Assembly: GCA_944381375.1 (NCBI GenBank)
Contig: CALWKX010000006.1
Coordinates: 1 to 64,000 of the forward strand
Length of the DNA: 64,000 bases
Source: an uncultured Lachnospiraceae bacterium
Lineage (GTDB): Bacteria > Bacillota > Clostridia > Eubacteriales > Anaerofustaceae
Direction: 5' to 3'
Below, in pieces: positions 7,360-16,323 of the stretch. Position 1 is the stretch's first letter. Every line of letters starts with the position of its first letter. A program made the position numbers and the translations under genes. The notes below the pieces were generated by a model. It was not told the DNA's origin, did no database searches, and saw only the letters and a program-made list of their open reading frames with translations.

Positions 7360-9750
7360 TCAGTTTTTATAAGTATCCACTTTATATTCTCCATCATCTA
7401 CAATAAACGTTATAAGACCGTTATCCATAGTAGTAAAAAATTGAGTATCTGTTTCATAAAGCACATCATAAAATTCATCTTTGGGAAGTCCATATGAATT
7501 GTTGGCAACGCATATCACGCAAATATCAGGATCCGCTTCATCATAAAGCCTCAAAGTATAGTCATTGTATTCGCCATGATGATTAGCTTTTATAACGTCC
7601 GTAGCCGCTAAATAATAATTATCAAGCAATGTTTTCATTCCGTAAGTTTCTATGTCGCCCAGCAAAAGAAAATTCACATCTCCTGCCGTCACAGACAAGA
7701 CTATGGAAGTATCATTTATATACTCTTCTTCTAGCATCTCCTCATACGGAAGCAAAACATTAAACACTGTATCTCCAAATTTTAATACATCTCCCGCATA
7801 CAGCGGCTTTACAGGTATATTATTACTCTGAGCAGCTTCATATACTTCGTAGTACAAATCAGTATAATCTTCATTTGCATAGACAGTTTCAATATTTACA
7901 CCGTGCTCAATGAGCTTGTATATTCCATAAATATGATCGCTGTGAGAATGAGTTGCAATAACAGCGTCAAGACTTGTAATTTTGTAATATTCCATAAACG
8001 GCATTATATTATACTGCGCCGTATCTCTTTCAAGATAACCTCCGGCGTCTATCAATATGTTTTCTCCAGTGTCAGTCATTACAAGACAGCAATCTCCCAA
8101 CCCTACATCAATAAAGCATACTTTTGTTTTGACCGGATTTAAATAAAGCGTTGCGCACCATGCTGTCATAACCAATGTTGCGGCGCAGAATATATACAGC
8201 CTCTTTTTATTCTTACTGAGCCTGAAATACCCGAAGCAGGCAAACATTAGAAAATAAAACAACACAATCTCACGAATACGCGGCGAAGGAACATAAAAAT
8301 ACGTAAGTTCTATTTCAGAAAGTAACCTTGCTACTTCTATAAGATATTTGAGAATCACTCCCATAAGACTAAAAAGCGCAGGCGCGGCAAACGGAAGAAT
8401 CAAAGATACTACCATTATAATAAGACCGCCCACAACCACAACTGAAATTACAGGCACTATTAATAAATTGGCAAATACGGAAATCAGATTCAAATTATTG
8501 AAATAATATACGCTTATGGGAGTCAAACCTATCTGCACTATAACGCTCAGTATTGTCAAAGACCTCATGCTGTTGATAAACGCATATTTCGTCTTTTTTA
8601 ATTTCACTTCCACGATATTGACAAAAATCAATATCGAAGCCGCCGCACAAAATGACATTTGGAACGAAACCGAGTAAAACGTCATCGGATTGTACAAAAG
8701 CATGATTATTGCCGCTATGCATAAAAAATTAAACGAATCACTCTGAGTTTTTACAACCTTCGTCAGGCTCATCAGCGTTATCATCAGAGACGCCCTGATT
8801 ACAGAAGGCGAAAATCCTGTTACCGCGCAATAAAAAAGTAAAATAAAAGCTCCTGCGAAAAACTGCGCTTTGTGCGAAAATTTGAGTTTTTTGAAAATAA
8901 AAGAAATAAATCCGTAAAGAATACCGACATGAAGGCCTGATACTGCAAGCACATGCGCGGCGCCTATGGCCCTGAAACTGTTGAGCACATCCTCATCCAT
9001 GTATGATTCGCCAAACAAAACGCCGGATAAAAGTCCCGCCATATCAGAATCGAGATTTGTTTTTATAACCTTATCCAGAGTGGAACGAACGGATAAAATG
9101 TCATCGTATATCAACATAATATCGTCATGACGCACGTATTCAGGCGCGGAATACACATTCATATACGATTTTATATTCAGCGTGCTCAGATAAGTCTTAT
9201 AATCAAACCCTCCGGGATTAGACGCGCTTTGCGCAATTCTCAGCACGCCTGTAATTTTATAAACGCCGCCCGGAACAATATCAATATTGTCATCATAAAA
9301 TTTTACAAGTATTTTTTCAGGTTCTGTTTTGCTGCCGTTTATTTCCAGGGTTTTAAATATGCCTTGCGCATCCGTTTCACCGTACTCGGGATAAGTCACA
9401 AGCTGCGCAGTCAGATTTATCCTGACCGAATCGTATTCCAAAAGAGCGCTTTGAGTTTTGTAAATAAAAAGTCCTCTGGCATAAGCTAAAATGACCAGCA
9501 GAATTGCTGCATACGTAAGTAAGCCTATTTTGAATTTAACGGATGCAGCAATAATAAGTATCAAAACTGCGCACAAAACATATACTGCGGCTTCGTTTTT
9601 TACGGCGATGGACGTCAGTATAAGCAGCAGCATGATTATAAGAGAAGGTCTTTTTATTTTTACGCGTATGTTGTTGTTTGTTTCAGAATCATGTACTTTC
9701 ATGCCATTATTCTTTTGAGGCATTTTTTTACATGATATATGTTTTTGCAA
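7360..9750 (-). CDS. comEC: ComEC/Rec2 competence DNA channel
   Basis: A 796-residue membrane protein that carries single-stranded DNA across the membrane during transformation. An N-terminal DUF4131/OB-like region (about 40-210) is followed by the Competence domain with HVLAVSGLHVG at 266-276, then a C-terminal metallo-beta-lactamase domain with ATHSHSDHIYG near residue 600. The TTG at 9750 has AAGGA 9 nt upstream; the next ATG codons lack one, so the start is tentative. It lies 34 nt beyond phoR on the same strand, at the far end of the pho/pst operon. Confidence 0.9.
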   Translation of the reverse strand: MQKHISCKKMPQKNNGMKVHDSETNNNIRVKIKRPSLIIMLLLILTSIAVKNEAAVYVLCAVLILIIAASVKFKIGLLTYAAILLVILAYARGLFIYKTQSALLEYDSVRINLTAQLVTYPEYGETDAQGIFKTLEINGSKTEPEKILVKFYDDNIDIVPGGVYKITGVLRIAQSASNPGGFDYKTYLSTLNIKSYMNVYSAPEYVRHDDIMLIYDDILSVRSTLDKVIKTNLDSDMAGLLSGVLFGESYMDEDVLNSFRAIGAAHVLAVSGLHVGILYGFISFIFKKLKFSHKAQFFAGAFILLFYCAVTGFSPSVIRASLMITLMSLTKVVKTQSDSFNFLCIAAIIMLLYNPMTFYSVSFQMSFCAAASILIFVNIVEVKLKKTKYAFINSMRSLTILSVIVQIGLTPISVYYFNNLNLISVFANLLIVPVISVVVVGGLIIMVVSLILPFAAPALFSLMGVILKYLIEVARLLSEIELTYFYVPSPRIREIVLFYFLMFACFGYFRLSKNKKRLYIFCAATLVMTAWCATLYLNPVKTKVCFIDVGLGDCCLVMTDTGENILIDAGGYLERDTAQYNIMPFMEYYKITSLDAVIATHSHSDHIYGIYKLIEHGVNIETVYANEDYTDLYYEVYEAAQSNNIPVKPLYAGDVLKFGDTVFNVLLPYEEMLEEEYINDTSIVLSVTAGDVNFLLLGDIETYGMKTLLDNYYLAATDVIKANHHGEYNDYTLRLYDEADPDICVICVANNSYGLPKDEFYDVLYETDTQFFTTMDNGLITFIVDDGEYKVDTYKN

Positions 9751-9784
9751 TAAAAAATATCCTTATGACAGGACATTTTTTATA

Positions 9785-11434
9785 TCACAATTCAACAGTA
9801 ACCGTTGTACCCTCTTCGACTTTGCTTTTGATCGCAACACTGCCGTTATGAATCATTACGCCGTGCTTTACTATCGAAAGCCCAAGTCCCGTTCCTCCCG
9901 TTTCCTTTGAGCGGCTTTTGTCTACTCTATAAAAACGCTCAAATACGCGATCCATGTCTTTTTCAGGTATGCCTATGCCCGTATCTTTGACTATAATGCG
10001 CGCTTTGTTATTTTCCGCTTTCCCAACAAACATATCAACATTGTTTTTATCATGTGAATATGACACGGCATTATCCAAAAGATTATATATTATCTCATAC
10101 AGCACATGAGATATACCGTTTACTGTAACAGACTCTCCGCTTAAAGAAACTTTGATTTTTCTTTTTTGCGCCTTTTCATTTAGGTTCTGCACGGCTTCTT
10201 CAGCAAGCAAATAAAGGTCGACGGGTGATTTTTCGCTTTCGTAGCTGCGCTCCTCAAGATTTGACAGCCTTATAATATCGTTAATAAGGCTAAGCTGACG
10301 CTGCGCTTCTTTTCTGATCAATCCGGCAAATTTAGGTATATCTTTCTTGTCCGCAAGACCGTTTTCAATAATTTCGGCATATCCCGTAATGGAAGCAAGC
10401 GGCGTTTTGAGTTCATGAGACACATTAGCGGAAAATTCGCGTCTCATCGTTTCAGCTTCTTCGTTTTGAGTTATATCCATCATCATCATGATAAGCGCAT
10501 AACTATTGTCAAGTTTATCCACTGCACAAACGCTTACCGCGTAGGTTTTGCCTGACATTGACATTTTGAAAGAAGAGTCTTTGCCGCTAAGCGCTTTTTC
10601 AACGGCTTTCAAATATTCACCGTCTCTGCAAAGCGCCGGATATCCGCATCCTTCAGCCTCCTTGAAAATAAGCTTTGCGCTGCGGTTAAGATACAGCACG
10701 TTTCCCTCCCGATTGAATATGATGAAAGACTCTTTCATATTTTCCATTATATATTCTATCTCATTTTGCTTGGTGGATATCGTTTCTATTTGATCAGCAA
10801 TTGTTTTATTCTGCTTGTCTATTCTCACCAGCAGAGGAGCAAGCTCGTCATATGTTTTGTTTTCAAGCGGTTCATCGAGCCTGATATTGTTTATAGGGCT
10901 TACTATGCTTTTAGTAAGCGCCTTTGATATCAATGCCGCAATAATCAAAACAGCGGCGCATGTAATAAGAATATACCATACTGAAGAAACCAAAACACCG
11001 AACAGGCTTTGAGTCGTAATTGCCATTCTGATTACATTTCCATTATCCAAAAGCTGAGCGTAATAATATGTCTTTTCGCCGAGAGTATCAGATAATCTTG
11101 TCGATTGACCGCTGCCTGAGGATATCGCCTGTGTGACTTCAGGCCGGTCCAAATGATTTTCAAGCGATGAAGCATCCGCTTTATTGTCAAAAATTACTCT
11201 TCCGTCCGATGCTATAAGCGTTATACGGTTTTCCGATGAAAAATTATGCGTTAAATATTCTTCACCATTAAGATTCAATGCCGTTGCTATATATTCACAT
11301 TCCTGAGCAAGCTGCCTTTTTACTTCTGCAGAAAAATTATTATAAAGAATATAGATTATAAGGCTTCCCGCCATAAATATAGTAAGCAAACTTATAGCGC
11401 AAAGGCTTAGAAAAGTTTTGTTATTTATTTTCAT
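9785..11434 (-). CDS. phoR: Phosphate sensor histidine kinase PhoR
   Basis: A 549-residue membrane kinase. Transmembrane helices lie at about 11-33 and 150-172 around an extracytoplasmic sensor region, followed by a PAS-like domain (about 225-320). The HisKA box is FSANVSHELKTPL with His340, and the HATPase domain has N, G1 (DTGIGIPEKD) and G2 (GGTGLGLSI) boxes. It phosphorylates the adjacent regulator under phosphate limitation. Its ATG overlaps the phoP stop by 4 nt. Assignment to PhoR rather than another kinase rests on the pst/phoU neighbourhood. Confidence 0.9.
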   Translation of the reverse strand: MKINNKTFLSLCAISLLTIFMAGSLIIYILYNNFSAEVKRQLAQECEYIATALNLNGEEYLTHNFSSENRITLIASDGRVIFDNKADASSLENHLDRPEVTQAISSGSGQSTRLSDTLGEKTYYYAQLLDNGNVIRMAITTQSLFGVLVSSVWYILITCAAVLIIAALISKALTKSIVSPINNIRLDEPLENKTYDELAPLLVRIDKQNKTIADQIETISTKQNEIEYIMENMKESFIIFNREGNVLYLNRSAKLIFKEAEGCGYPALCRDGEYLKAVEKALSGKDSSFKMSMSGKTYAVSVCAVDKLDNSYALIMMMMDITQNEEAETMRREFSANVSHELKTPLASITGYAEIIENGLADKKDIPKFAGLIRKEAQRQLSLINDIIRLSNLEERSYESEKSPVDLYLLAEEAVQNLNEKAQKRKIKVSLSGESVTVNGISHVLYEIIYNLLDNAVSYSHDKNNVDMFVGKAENNKARIIVKDTGIGIPEKDMDRVFERFYRVDKSRSKETGGTGLGLSIVKHGVMIHNGSVAIKSKVEEGTTVTVEL

Positions 11435-12105
11435 ATACCGCCTCTGATACGATAACCGACATTGCGCACGGTTTCTATTATTTCAGCGCCTTCGCCGAGT
11501 TTTCTTCGAAGCGTTCTGACATGCACGTCTAACGTACGATTCTCGCCCTCATAGTCGTAACCCCAAATACTCTCCATAAGCGCAGTACGTGTAAGAACTG
11601 CTCCTTTATTTCTCAACAGCGCTTCTAAAAGTTCGAACTCCTTAAATGTCAAATCCACAGGCTTGTTATCAACCGTAACTGTATGACTCAAGTTGTCCAA
11701 AACGACCTTGCCTGCCTGAAACCGCGTATTATTTGAATTCGGATTAGTTCTTCTGAGCAGCGCTTTAATCCTTGCGGCAAGCTCCATCATTCCGAAAGGT
11801 TTTGTAATATAATCATCGGCGCCATCCTCAAGACTTGCGACTTTATCGTATTCGTTTGACTTGGCCGTTAACATTATAACGGGTATATTGGCTGTCTTTG
11901 TATCTTTTTTCAGCTTAGCTAAAATCTCATTGCCGCTTATTCCAGGCAGCATTATATCAAGAAGCACAAGCTCTGGAAGATTTTTTTCAACGGCAGCGAA
12001 AAAATCATCAGCATTTGCAAAGCCTTTTGTCTCATATCCCAGCTTTGCCAGACTATATACTACAAGCTCTCTTATAGAATTATCATCTTCGGCATAATAT
12101 ATCAT
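11431..12105 (-). CDS. phoP: Phosphate response regulator PhoP/PhoB
   Basis: A 224-residue OmpR-type regulator. The receiver domain (1-120) has the acidic pocket E6-D7-D8, the phosphorylated Asp50 in LLDIMLPG, and Lys in KPFG. The C-terminal winged helix ends with RTLRRKLGEGAEIIETVRNVGYR. It should bind the TTAACA repeats upstream of pstS. GGGAG lies 6 nt before the ATG. Bacillus nomenclature (PhoP) fits the Pho-box type; PhoB would be equally valid. Confidence 0.9.
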   Translation of the reverse strand: MIYYAEDDNSIRELVVYSLAKLGYETKGFANADDFFAAVEKNLPELVLLDIMLPGISGNEILAKLKKDTKTANIPVIMLTAKSNEYDKVASLEDGADDYITKPFGMMELAARIKALLRRTNPNSNNTRFQAGKVVLDNLSHTVTVDNKPVDLTFKEFELLEALLRNKGAVLTRTALMESIWGYDYEGENRTLDVHVRTLRRKLGEGAEIIETVRNVGYRIRGGI

Positions 12106-12108
12106 AAT

Positions 12109-12756
12109 TTACTCCCACTCAGGATGATTCCCTGTAATGGCAAATTCTACCCATTCAGCGATATTAGTCGCATGGTCTCCGATTCTTTCGAGGTATTTCG
12201 CCATCATAACTATATCTACCATATTTCCTCCATCACACTGGCCTGTGGAAATTCTGTTTATTACGCTGTCGCGTATATTTACAAAAAGTTCATCCACTAT
12301 ATCATCATACTGCATAACCTGCCTTGCAAGCGCAATATCACGTTTAACAAAAGCGTCTATACTGTCTGTTACCATTTTTGAAGTAGCCTGAGCCATTTTT
12401 ATAAGAACAGGACTCAGCGCATGGGTGCTGAGATTGGTAAAACCTATAATTTCAGCGATATCCGCAGCCTGATCTCCGATTCTTTCCATATCGGTAATCA
12501 TCTTAAGCGCGGAGCTTATAAGCCTTAAATCTCTTGCTACCGGCTGCTGCTGAAGCACAAGCTTAAGGCATGAGCTTTCGATATCACGTTCCTTCAGATC
12601 TATATTTTTATCATCTTCAACTATACTTTTTGCAAGATCTTTATCGTCGTTTTCCAGCGCCTGTATTGTTCTTTTAATTGCGGCTTCGCACATCGCGCCA
12701 AGTATAATAAGCTCGTTATTAAGAGAATCCAGTTCGCTGTCAAATTTACTTCTCAT
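12109..12756 (-). CDS. phoU: Phosphate signalling protein PhoU
   Basis: A 215-residue all-helical protein made of two PhoU three-helix repeats. Each carries the metal-site motif, ERIGDQAADIAE at about 90-101 and ERIGDHATNIAE at about 190-201. PhoU links PstSCAB activity to PhoR and restrains the response when phosphate is plentiful. Its ATG shares a base with the pstB stop (TAATG). Confidence 0.95.
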   Translation of the reverse strand: MRSKFDSELDSLNNELIILGAMCEAAIKRTIQALENDDKDLAKSIVEDDKNIDLKERDIESSCLKLVLQQQPVARDLRLISSALKMITDMERIGDQAADIAEIIGFTNLSTHALSPVLIKMAQATSKMVTDSIDAFVKRDIALARQVMQYDDIVDELFVNIRDSVINRISTGQCDGGNMVDIVMMAKYLERIGDHATNIAEWVEFAITGNHPEWE

Positions 12757-13505
12757 TATCCGAACCTCCCCGTAATATAATCTTCCGTACGCTTATCCTT
12801 AGGTATACTGAAAAGCTTATCGCTTTTATCGAATTCTATCAGTTCTCCCAAAAGGAAAAATCCTGTACGATCCGATATTCTTACTGCCTGCTGCATATTG
12901 TGCGTTACTATAACAATAGTATAATCACTTTTAAGTTTTATCGCAAGCTCTTCAATTTTGGCTGTAGATATCGGATCAAGAGCGCTTGTCGGCTCATCCA
13001 TAAGCAATACTTCGGGATTTACGGCTAAAGCTCTGGCTATACAAAGCCTTTGCTGCTGGCCGCCTGACAACGAAAGCGCGCTTTTTTTGAGGCGGTCTTT
13101 TACTTCATCGAAAATAGCAGCGTCAGTCAGCGCCTGTTCTACTATTTCGTCAAGCCGCGCTTTTGCTTTAATGCCGTGAGTACGCGGTCCGTAAGCGATA
13201 TTATCATACACGCTCATAGGAAACGGATTGGGTTTTTGAAAAACCATACCCACGCGCTTTCTCAATAAATTAACATCGATATCCTTATAAATATCTTTGT
13301 TATCAAGCAAGACCTTTCCTTCGACCCTGCAATCCTCCACCAAATCATTCATTCTGTTGAGCGTTTTCAAGAGAGTGGATTTCCCGCAGCCGGAAGGGCC
13401 GATAAAGGCGGTAATTTCATTTTGGTAAATACCCATATTAATTGACTTAAGCGCCTGAAAATTACCGTAGTAAAGATTAAGATTATTAATACTTATTTTA
13501 TCCAA
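12756..13505 (-). CDS. pstB: Phosphate ABC transporter ATPase PstB
   Basis: A 249-residue ATPase of normal PstB length. Walker A is GPSGCGKST at 36-44, followed by the PstB-specific Q-loop [14 protein letters not shown], the signature [14 protein letters not shown], Walker [14 protein letters not shown], and the H-loop VTHNMQQA. It drives phosphate uptake with PstC and PstA. It lies 3 nt after pstA. Confidence 0.95.
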   Translation of the reverse strand: MDKISINNLNLYYGNFQALKSINMGIYQNEITAFIGPSGCGKSTLLKTLNRMNDLVEDCRVEGKVLLDNKDIYKDIDVNLLRKRVGMVFQKPNPFPMSVYDNIAYGPRTHGIKAKARLDEIVEQALTDAAIFDEVKDRLKKSALSLSGGQQQRLCIARALAVNPEVLLMDEPTSALDPISTAKIEELAIKLKSDYTIVIVTHNMQQAVRISDRTGFFLLGELIEFDKSDKLFSIPKDKRTEDYITGRFG

Positions 13506-13508
13506 AAC

Positions 13509-14330
13509 CTATTGTCCTTTCATTAACCTTTTTGCGGCCGCATGAGACAGCGCATTAAGCCCGACAACTATTATCAGGAGCACAACGGCAGTAGCGTAAG
13601 ATTCGTTTGTATTAAATCCTTCATTCCACAAAACAAACATATGAACCGACAGCGTTCTTCCGGAGCTTAAAAGATCAGAAGGTATTTTGGCAACTGTTCC
13701 CGCAGTATATATAAGCGCCGCTGTTTCTCCTACAATTCTTCCTATTGAAAGAATTATTCCGGACAATATACCCGGCACGGCTGACGGCAGCACTACCTTA
13801 AATACTGTTCTAAGTTTGCCCGCTCCGAGACCAAAGCTGCCTTCACGATATGAATCGCTCACTGATTTCAACGCTTCTTCAGTTGTACGCATTATTACGG
13901 GCAGTATCATTATTGACAAAGTCAAAGCTCCTGCAAGAAGAGAATAACCCCACCTAAATGTAGTCACAAACATCAAATAGCCGAAAAGACCGTAAACTAT
14001 TGAAGGTATACCTGAAAGCGTTTCCGCCGTCATTCTGATAATGCCTACAAATTTATTGCCGCGCTTTGCATACTCAACAAGATATATTGCAGAAAATATA
14101 CCTAAAGGAGCAGCAATAAGCAGTGCAAGCGCAGTCATTGTTACGGTATTTACGAGGGCGGGAAACAATGAGACGTTTTCCGAGTTGTAATTGAAACTAA
14201 AAAGCGATAACGATAAATGTGGTATTCCCTTTATCAAAATATACAATATTATCGCTATTAAAGCCGAAAGGCAAAGCAGTGCGCCTGCATAGACGATGCT
14301 TCTTACTAAAAGACCTTTTTTGCTTTTCAT
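13509..14330 (-). CDS. pstA: Phosphate ABC transporter permease PstA
   Basis: A 273-residue permease with six hydrophobic segments. The permease EAA loop region reads REGSFGLGAGKLRTVFKVVLPSA, and the PstA hallmark ETLSGIPSIVYGLFG is near 105-119. It forms the membrane channel with PstC, whose stop it overlaps by 4 nt. Confidence 0.95.
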   Translation of the reverse strand: MKSKKGLLVRSIVYAGALLCLSALIAIILYILIKGIPHLSLSLFSFNYNSENVSLFPALVNTVTMTALALLIAAPLGIFSAIYLVEYAKRGNKFVGIIRMTAETLSGIPSIVYGLFGYLMFVTTFRWGYSLLAGALTLSIMILPVIMRTTEEALKSVSDSYREGSFGLGAGKLRTVFKVVLPSAVPGILSGIILSIGRIVGETAALIYTAGTVAKIPSDLLSSGRTLSVHMFVLWNEGFNTNESYATAVVLLIIVVGLNALSHAAAKRLMKGQ

Positions 14331-15175
14331 TTTGCGCTCCTCCTTTTCAAAAGGCTGAAAAGCACATTGATGATAAGTATAAACACAAACAGCACGACTG
14401 CTGTAGCTATAAGAGCTCCTCTGTGCAGATCTGTGGCATAGCCCATTTCCATTACTATATTCGCCGTAAGCGTTCTTACGCCCCTAATAAGACTTGATGG
14501 CATAACGGCCTGGTTTCCGGCAACCATTATGATAGCCATTGTCTCTCCCACGGCTCTGCCTACGCCTAAGATAACGGCCGCCGTTATGCCGGAAGAGGCT
14601 GCGGGTAGCACTGCTTTAAAAACGCTGCGCTCATGCGTTGCGCCGAGTGCGAGAGAGCCCTCATATATTTCATTCGACACGGCTCTGATGGCTGATTCGC
14701 TTACGCCTATTATTGTTGGCAATATCATTATACCCAGAACAATACAGGCGGAAAGCATGCTGTTGCCGCTGCCTCCAAACAAGTTTCTGACGAGAGGCAC
14801 AATAACCATAAGCCCGAAAAATCCATATACTACTGACGGGATACCAGCCATAAGGTCTATGGCAGGTTTGACTATTTTATATAGCTTTTTATTGCAGAAG
14901 CGTGCAAGAAATACGGCCGTGAGTATTCCTATAGGGACTCCTATGATCAGGGAGCCTGCGGTAACGTACAGGCTTGCAAGGATCATCGGGAGCACGCCGT
15001 AAATATCGTTTGAAGGTTTCCATGTTTCGCCTGTTATAAAATCGAACAGTCCTATTTGTCTGATAGCCGGTATGCCGTTGGCAAAAAGGAATACGCAAAT
15101 CAGCGCTACAGCCAATACTGACATAAGCGCTGAAATGAGAAAGATTACATGCATTAAGCTTTCTTTAAATTTCAT
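14327..15175 (-). CDS. pstC: Phosphate ABC transporter permease PstC
   Basis: A 282-residue permease with about six transmembrane helices. It has the paired signature AGIPSVVYGFFG and the EAA loop YEGSLALGATHERSVFKAVLP. The ATG at 15175 (MKFKESLMHV) gives the usual PstC N-terminus. An in-frame TTG at 15202 would overlap pstS and is less likely. No clear ribosome binding site precedes the ATG, so translation may be coupled to pstS, which ends 5 nt upstream. Confidence 0.92.
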   Translation of the reverse strand: MKFKESLMHVIFLISALMSVLAVALICVFLFANGIPAIRQIGLFDFITGETWKPSNDIYGVLPMILASLYVTAGSLIIGVPIGILTAVFLARFCNKKLYKIVKPAIDLMAGIPSVVYGFFGLMVIVPLVRNLFGGSGNSMLSACIVLGIMILPTIIGVSESAIRAVSNEIYEGSLALGATHERSVFKAVLPAASSGITAAVILGVGRAVGETMAIIMVAGNQAVMPSSLIRGVRTLTANIVMEMGYATDLHRGALIATAVVLFVFILIINVLFSLLKRRSAK

Positions 15176-15180
15176 AATTT

Positions 15181-16029
15181 TTAGTTGGCTACATCCGCCC
15201 AATTCGTTATTTCACCGATATATATTTTCATTATATCTTCGCTTGAAAGGTTATCGAAAGTATTGGCTGTGTTAACGATAACAGCGATACCGTCGGTAGC
15301 TATTGTTGTAGCGGTTACGCCTTGTGCAAGCTCAGAATCTTTCAACGCTCTGGAAGCCATTCCGATATCGCAAACGCCTTCTATCGCTGAATTAACACCT
15401 GTTGTCGAATCTGACTGCTGAAGATCAATCTCGGCGTTCGGGTTTACAGTTTTATAAGCTTCGATAAGCTTTTCCATTACGGGCGTAACAGAGGAGCTGC
15501 CTGCTACTGTAATTTTACCGGAAGGTTGCGTGCTTGTATAATCCGAAGCTGCCACAGGTATATAGCCTTCATCTTCTACAACTTTTTGTCCGTCAGCGCT
15601 CATAATAAATCCTATGAAGTCCTGCGCTGTTTCAGACAGATCAGCCATGGTAGCAATTACAAACGGACGAGCGATTTTATATGTACCGTTTTCTATGTTT
15701 TCCACTGTCGGAGCCGCACCGTCAACTGACAGAGCTTTAACCGTATCATTAAGAGAACCGAGGGATACATAACCTATTGCTTGTTCGTTGCCTGCAACGC
15801 TTGTAAGCATAACGGATGTGGAATTTGTATTGTCAGCCGTTGCAATGGTTCTGTCAACGTCATCTTGTTCTATTCCAACAAGCTCTATGAAAGCGCCTCT
15901 TGTACCGGAGCCTTCTTCTCTGGTGATTACTGTTATATCACCTTGAGCGTCGAAGCCTTTTCCTCCGCAGCCTACGAGGCTAAGTGAAATGAGCGCTATT
16001 GTAAGTACTGCGCACAATATTTTTTTCAT
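15181..16029 (-). CDS. pstS: Phosphate-binding lipoprotein PstS
   Basis: A 282-residue extracellular binding protein, first gene of the operon. The signal peptide ends in the lipobox LVGC, so it should be lipid-anchored to the membrane. Phosphate-binding loops include the N-terminal EEGSGTRGAF and the later AGSSSVTPVMEKL and SDSTTGVNSA. The two halves appear in the order seen in some clostridial PstS proteins, with the SGTR loop first. It is preceded by a Pho box. Confidence 0.92.
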   Translation of the reverse strand: MKKILCAVLTIALISLSLVGCGGKGFDAQGDITVITREEGSGTRGAFIELVGIEQDDVDRTIATADNTNSTSVMLTSVAGNEQAIGYVSLGSLNDTVKALSVDGAAPTVENIENGTYKIARPFVIATMADLSETAQDFIGFIMSADGQKVVEDEGYIPVAASDYTSTQPSGKITVAGSSSVTPVMEKLIEAYKTVNPNAEIDLQQSDSTTGVNSAIEGVCDIGMASRALKDSELAQGVTATTIATDGIAVIVNTANTFDNLSSEDIMKIYIGEITNWADVAN

Positions 16030-16058
16030 TGGTTTCTCCTTATATTTATCTTTGTTTA

Positions 16059-16134
16059 CGTTAAGGATGATATGACAGACGTGTTAAATTCAAAGGCTCA
16101 GATATCTTAAATCAATGTTAAATGATTATGTTAA
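16059..16134 (-). promoter_or_regulatory. Pho box upstream of pstS
   Basis: On the minus strand the hexamer TTAACA occurs at 16129-16134, 16116-16121 and 16082-16087, TTAAGA at 16105-16110 and TTAACG at 16059-16064. Spacings are 13, 11, 23 and 23 bp, close to one or two helical turns. TTAACA-type repeats about 11 bp apart are the PhoP site in Bacillus. A TATCAT-like -10 box lies at about 16066-16073. Confidence 0.75.
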
Positions 16135-16163
16135 ATCGGAAAGCGGCAAGACGATAGTTTTAA

Positions 16164-16313
16164 GGGCGCGCAGCGCCTAAGCAGCAAAGGTATGGAAAGC
16201 ATGCTTTCCATACCTTTGCTGCTTAGTAAAAGCGCAAGTAAACTTGCGCTTTTGCGCAGAAAGAGAGGAATGAGATATTCTCATTCCTCTCTTTCTGCGC
16301 GCGCTGCGCGCCC
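16164..16313. repeat. Three-armed hairpin element, copy B (best copy)
   Basis: The closing stem GGGCGCGCAGCGC (16164-16176) pairs perfectly with 16301-16313. The interior is filled by three adjacent hairpins: a perfect 50-nt palindrome at 16177-16226 (25-bp arms), 16228-16253 (12-bp arms, AA loop) and 16254-16300 (22-bp arms, TAT loop). Only about six of 150 bases fall outside a stem. It begins 11 nt beyond the stop codon of the XpaC-like gene and lies upstream of the Pho box. The closing stem matches copy C almost exactly. Confidence 0.93.
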
Positions 16314-16323
16314 CAACAACCAT

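Noticed and set aside
14529-15002. A 157-codon plus-strand frame over pstC
   Set aside because: It is antisense to a clearly recognised permease gene and has no domain or ribosome site.
16164-16313. The three-armed element as a tRNA or tRNA-like RNA
   Set aside because: Although cloverleaf-shaped, the arms are far too long, loops are only 2-4 nt, and no TTCGAAT or D-loop motif is present.
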